64,000 bases of DNA, taken from NCBI GenBank assembly GCA_016708785.1, contig JADJFC010000001.1, forward strand, positions 62,001 to 126,000. Direction: 5' to 3'. The notes below the pieces were generated by a model. It did no database searches and was not told the DNA's origin. It saw nothing but the letters and a program-made list of their open reading frames with translations. This DNA comes from Bacteroidota bacterium (GTDB lineage Bacteria; Bacteroidota; Bacteroidia; AKYH767-A; 2013-40CM-41-45). Position numbers and translations under genes: made by a program. Below are positions 61,314 to 64,000 of the stretch, piece by piece (positions within the stretch are counted from its first letter, which is position 1; each line of letters begins with the position of its first letter).

Positions 61314-64000
61314 TTACATTTTTATAATTCTTTTGGTTCTTTGGTCAGCAAGAATAATTATGTATACTCCAGGATTTAAATTACTCAAATCGATTTGAAA
61401 ATTATCTGACGAACAAATCCCTACTTTCACTTCTTTACTATATAAATCTACCACTCTATAATTTGAATTCTTTGCGTTGGATAAATATACAAAATTAGTT
61501 GTTGGGTTAGGAGTTACGTAAATTTCATTATTTTCATCTGAAAGTATTTTAGGACTTGATTTTCTTTCTGCGGCTTCGCATGATGGATAAGTTGGGCTAA
61601 TTAAATAGGGACAAGGAATGCAATTAAAAAAAGAAGTTTCTCTATAAGGATGAGTCGGATCAGTATATTTAGTTACAATTGGCTCAATTGAAGCAAAACG
61701 ACCACTAGGATTAAACAATACATTAATAGAATTATTGTTTAAAGTTCCTTGATAATATCTTGGAGCACACCCTGTAGTCGGCTCATTTCTCATACCTCCT
61801 CCTATGACCTCAATAGTTGCCCATCTGTTAAAAAAATTAATATAATTTAAATACGCCAATTCCCAATCGCAAATTACACATGCATTTAAACCATGGTTTT
61901 TAAATTCGCAATCGATAATTCTATTTAAATTATATGAAGCAATAGTTGCCCCAGTTAAATATAAATCTTGGGACAAATTCATAAGTTTTAATGTATAATT
62001 TGTACTCCAGGTACATCTAGTAAAATAAGTTCTAATGGTCCAGCCAAACTTTAACATCATTTCATGTTCATCTCCATGACATGTCATTGTTTCATTTGCT
62101 GTTGGTGCAAAAGATTTCCTTTCATAAGGTAAAATTTCGGGATCGAGGTATTCTTCGTTGAATGAACAATCTGTAAACTCTGTGTTATCACGGTTTATAG
62201 CATTTCTTGCAAGCAATGAAGCATAGGCCCATTCTAGTCTACCAACAAACTGGCAGTGTTTGAATTTGAATCCTCGAGCATTTGGCCAAGCTGCTAGGCC
62301 ATTTTGTGACCCAACAATTAAGCAGTTATCAAATTTATAATCATATTGAACATTTGTAGTTAGGTTCTGTGCAGAATTACTATTGACCCCATAGTATTTA
62401 TTATATTTAAATTTGCATTTTGTAAATTGACCTTGAGCAGTTGGCACATTGCTTTGTTCATATTCAATATCAATACCTGAAGCTGGTTGACTTGTTAACC
62501 TTCCTTGGCCAGCATAATTAAATTCCGTTTTATAAACATTCATACCAATTCCACCACCCCATGTCATGTTATTTCTGCCATTCATTGTAAAGAACGAATT
62601 GCTGATATTGCAATTCATAATTGGAGGATATTGTGGAGGATATTCAATTGAGCTTGGGCAATCCATAAAATAAATTGTAATCCCATCATAACCAAAATCA
62701 TGAACGTTCACTTTGTCAATTGTTATGTTTCGACAAGCATTTAGAAATATTCCTCTCGTTGGAATTTGAATTGTTTCAGTGTAGCCACCACCAATTATTG
62801 TATTGTCCATGTTTCCATCAAGTTCAATATTTTTAATCACAATGTTGTTACAGCCTGTGAAATGAATCATGTTTCCTGGAGTCGCTATTTTATTAAGTGT
62901 ATTTGAATTTAAAGAACATGGGTTACTTTGATTGTTACAAGTTAAATATCTAGTATCCGGTAAAGTAGGAAAATCAAATGCGCCATATTGCATACAATCC
63001 ATGAACTTGAGTTTTACAACTTGAGTTCCAACAACTTTACCAATAATTTGCATATTGTTAATATTTTCAAAACATAACACTGTATTTCCATCAAGACCAT
63101 ATGGAATTCGCTGTTCCTGTCGACCGACAATATAAGTTCCAGGTGGTATTTCTAGTAATTTGTTAGAATTGAAAGGCAATGAAGAAAAATAAGATGCTGC
63201 TTCTTCAAATGCGCATTGATCATTAGTGATGCCATCTCCTTGGGCTCCAAAATCTAATTTAATATTTTTCAATACGTTCAAACAAGGTGGTGGACAACTT
63301 GGATGGGAGAATGGACCACAAGAGGTTGTTGAAGCGCAAGACCAACAAGTATTTATTGGACGATTGATTATCCTGAAAATTGAAGTTACTGTACAACCAT
63401 GCGCATCTATTACTACCAATGTATCATTTCCAACTCCGACATTATAGATACTGTCAACAGTTGAGCCGCTAGACCAACTATATATGTAAGGTAATGTTCC
63501 ACCACTTACAATTGCTCTTGCTTTCCCATCATCAGTTGAATCAGTAGATGGTCCAATGATCTGTTGAAAGACCATTAGTTCGTCAGGACTATCTATAAAA
63601 AAATTCGCCGTCTTCCTGCATCCATTTGCATCAACAACCGTCACGGAATAATTATCTGAAGGAAGATTAATAGCTGTATCTCCTGCTCCACCGTTCGGGC
63701 TCCATAAATAAGAATAGGGTTGTGTACCACCTGTAACCGTTACGGTAGCAGATCCTAAATCAGTTGGGAAACAATTAACATCTGAAATCACAATAGGACT
63801 TAGAGTCAACCCAGTACTATTTGAAATTTCTGTTTGTGATCTAATTAAGCATCCATTTTGATCAACAATTGATAAAGTATCAATTCCCGAAGGTAAAGAG
63901 ATTATTACTGAATCTGTGTCGCTACTTCTTGACCATGTATATGAGTAGGGCCTGCTACCTCCAGTTACTGCAGCAGTTATTGAACCTGTGCTGAAACCAC
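61314..64000 (-). CDS. Secreted right-handed beta-helix protein with SprB repeats and T9SS type A domain (5' end outside window)
   Basis: Open to the window edge; at least 895 residues are visible. From the N-terminal side: at least three SprB-type repeats (for example ATVTVTGGTQPYSYLWSPNG, VDANGCRKTANF), then a beta-helix region beginning with a pectate-lyase-superfamily motif (LDFGAQGDGITNDQCAFEEA) with many N/I-rich rungs (NIVIKNIELDGN, NITIDKVNVHDFGYDGI), and a type A sorting domain (YVTPNPTTNFVYLS ... GVYIIILADQRT). Probably a surface polysaccharide-binding or -cleaving protein; substrate unknown. The true start and any further repeats lie beyond 64000. Confidence 0.88.
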   Translation of the reverse strand, partial: GFSTGSITAAVTGGSRPYSYTWSRSSDTDSVIISLPSGIDTLSIVDQNGCLIRSQTEISNSTGLTLSPIVISDVNCFPTDLGSATVTVTGGTQPYSYLWSPNGGAGDTAINLPSDNYSVTVVDANGCRKTANFFIDSPDELMVFQQIIGPSTDSTDDGKARAIVSGGTLPYIYSWSSGSTVDSIYNVGVGNDTLVVIDAHGCTVTSIFRIINRPINTCWSCASTTSCGPFSHPSCPPPCLNVLKNIKLDFGAQGDGITNDQCAFEEAASYFSSLPFNSNKLLEIPPGTYIVGRQEQRIPYGLDGNTVLCFENINNMQIIGKVVGTQVVKLKFMDCMQYGAFDFPTLPDTRYLTCNNQSNPCSLNSNTLNKIATPGNMIHFTGCNNIVIKNIELDGNMDNTIIGGGYTETIQIPTRGIFLNACRNITIDKVNVHDFGYDGITIYFMDCPSSIEYPPQYPPIMNCNISNSFFTMNGRNNMTWGGGIGMNVYKTEFNYAGQGRLTSQPASGIDIEYEQSNVPTAQGQFTKCKFKYNKYYGVNSNSAQNLTTNVQYDYKFDNCLIVGSQNGLAAWPNARGFKFKHCQFVGRLEWAYASLLARNAINRDNTEFTDCSFNEEYLDPEILPYERKSFAPTANETMTCHGDEHEMMLKFGWTIRTYFTRCTWSTNYTLKLMNLSQDLYLTGATIASYNLNRIIDCEFKNHGLNACVICDWELAYLNYINFFNRWATIEVIGGGMRNEPTTGCAPRYYQGTLNNNSINVLFNPSGRFASIEPIVTKYTDPTHPYRETSFFNCIPCPYLISPTYPSCEAAERKSSPKILSDENNEIYVTPNPTTNFVYLSNAKNSNYRVVDLYSKEVKVGICSSDNFQIDLSNLNPGVYIIILADQRTKRIIKM

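Overview
The window is a 64 kb piece of a low-GC genome from an uncultured or little-studied member of the Bacteroidota. The evidence is: proteins with type IX secretion (T9SS) C-terminal sorting domains of both type A and type B; a giant PKD/SprB-repeat surface protein ending in a gliding-motility-type C-terminus; TAnnTTTG/TAnnTTCG promoter elements instead of sigma70 boxes; an almost complete absence of Shine-Dalgarno sequences; and gene orders often seen in this phylum (purA, a DUF2400 protein, a BatA-domain protein, pyrC; and ddl, PASTA, rluD). No rRNA, tRNA, CRISPR array, insertion sequence, integrase or prophage gene was seen.

Layout. 1-6.4 kb (+): purA end, DUF2400 protein, BatA/VWA membrane protein, dihydroorotase, LMW phosphatase, RsmI-like methylase, GNAT acetyltransferase. 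6.4-11.6 kb (-): lipoprotein, two FKBP isomerases, DHH phosphoesterase, secreted subtilase. 12-18.8 kb (+): small conserved-looking protein, class III aminotransferase, an OmpR/histidine kinase pair, PhyH oxygenase, SDR, S1/P1-like secreted zinc hydrolase. 18.9-24 kb (-): DinB, Coq7-like protein, ComB, GcvT, glycosyltransferase, sugar epimerase. 24.1-33.3 kb (mixed): FlaA1-type dehydratase, thioesterase, MiaE, unknown protein, fatty acid desaturase, AsmA-like/transglycosylase fusion, and a pair of sensor-kinase-like membrane proteins without the phospho-acceptor histidine. 33.3-41.2 kb: ornithine aminotransferase, RlmD, NlpC/P60 hydrolase, phosphoribosyltransferase, shikimate kinase, USP, TerC, asparagine synthetase. 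41.7-49.4 kb: one 2569-residue T9SS surface protein. 50.5-59.5 kb (+): prolyl oligopeptidase, a tandem D-Ala-D-Ala ligase fusion, PASTA protein, T9SS protein, RluD. 59.8-64 kb (-): two more T9SS proteins, the last running off the window.

Much of the window is core metabolism and envelope biology: pyrimidine and purine synthesis, one-carbon and arginine/ornithine metabolism, peptidoglycan assembly (Ddl fusion, PASTA, transglycosylase, NlpC/P60), surface polysaccharide (FlaA1 homologue, epimerase, glycosyltransferase) and secreted T9SS cargo.

Two features cut across the genes. First, about a dozen conserved genes are broken by single-base length changes, mostly losses in short homopolymers, and one carries an in-frame TGA. 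Each is repaired by restoring one or two bases. This looks like uncorrected long-read error, so the genes are annotated across the breaks. Second, intergenic spaces carry short tandem arrays with a 7-base period (AGGTCAA, GAGTGTG, CGAAAAA, GAAAAAA, GTTWTTM types) or a 5-base period (TGAAG), several arranged as large inverted repeats. They are not explained by any gene and are the most unusual DNA-level signal here. The most unusual protein-level signals are the fused double D-Ala-D-Ala ligase and the His-less kinase-like pair.
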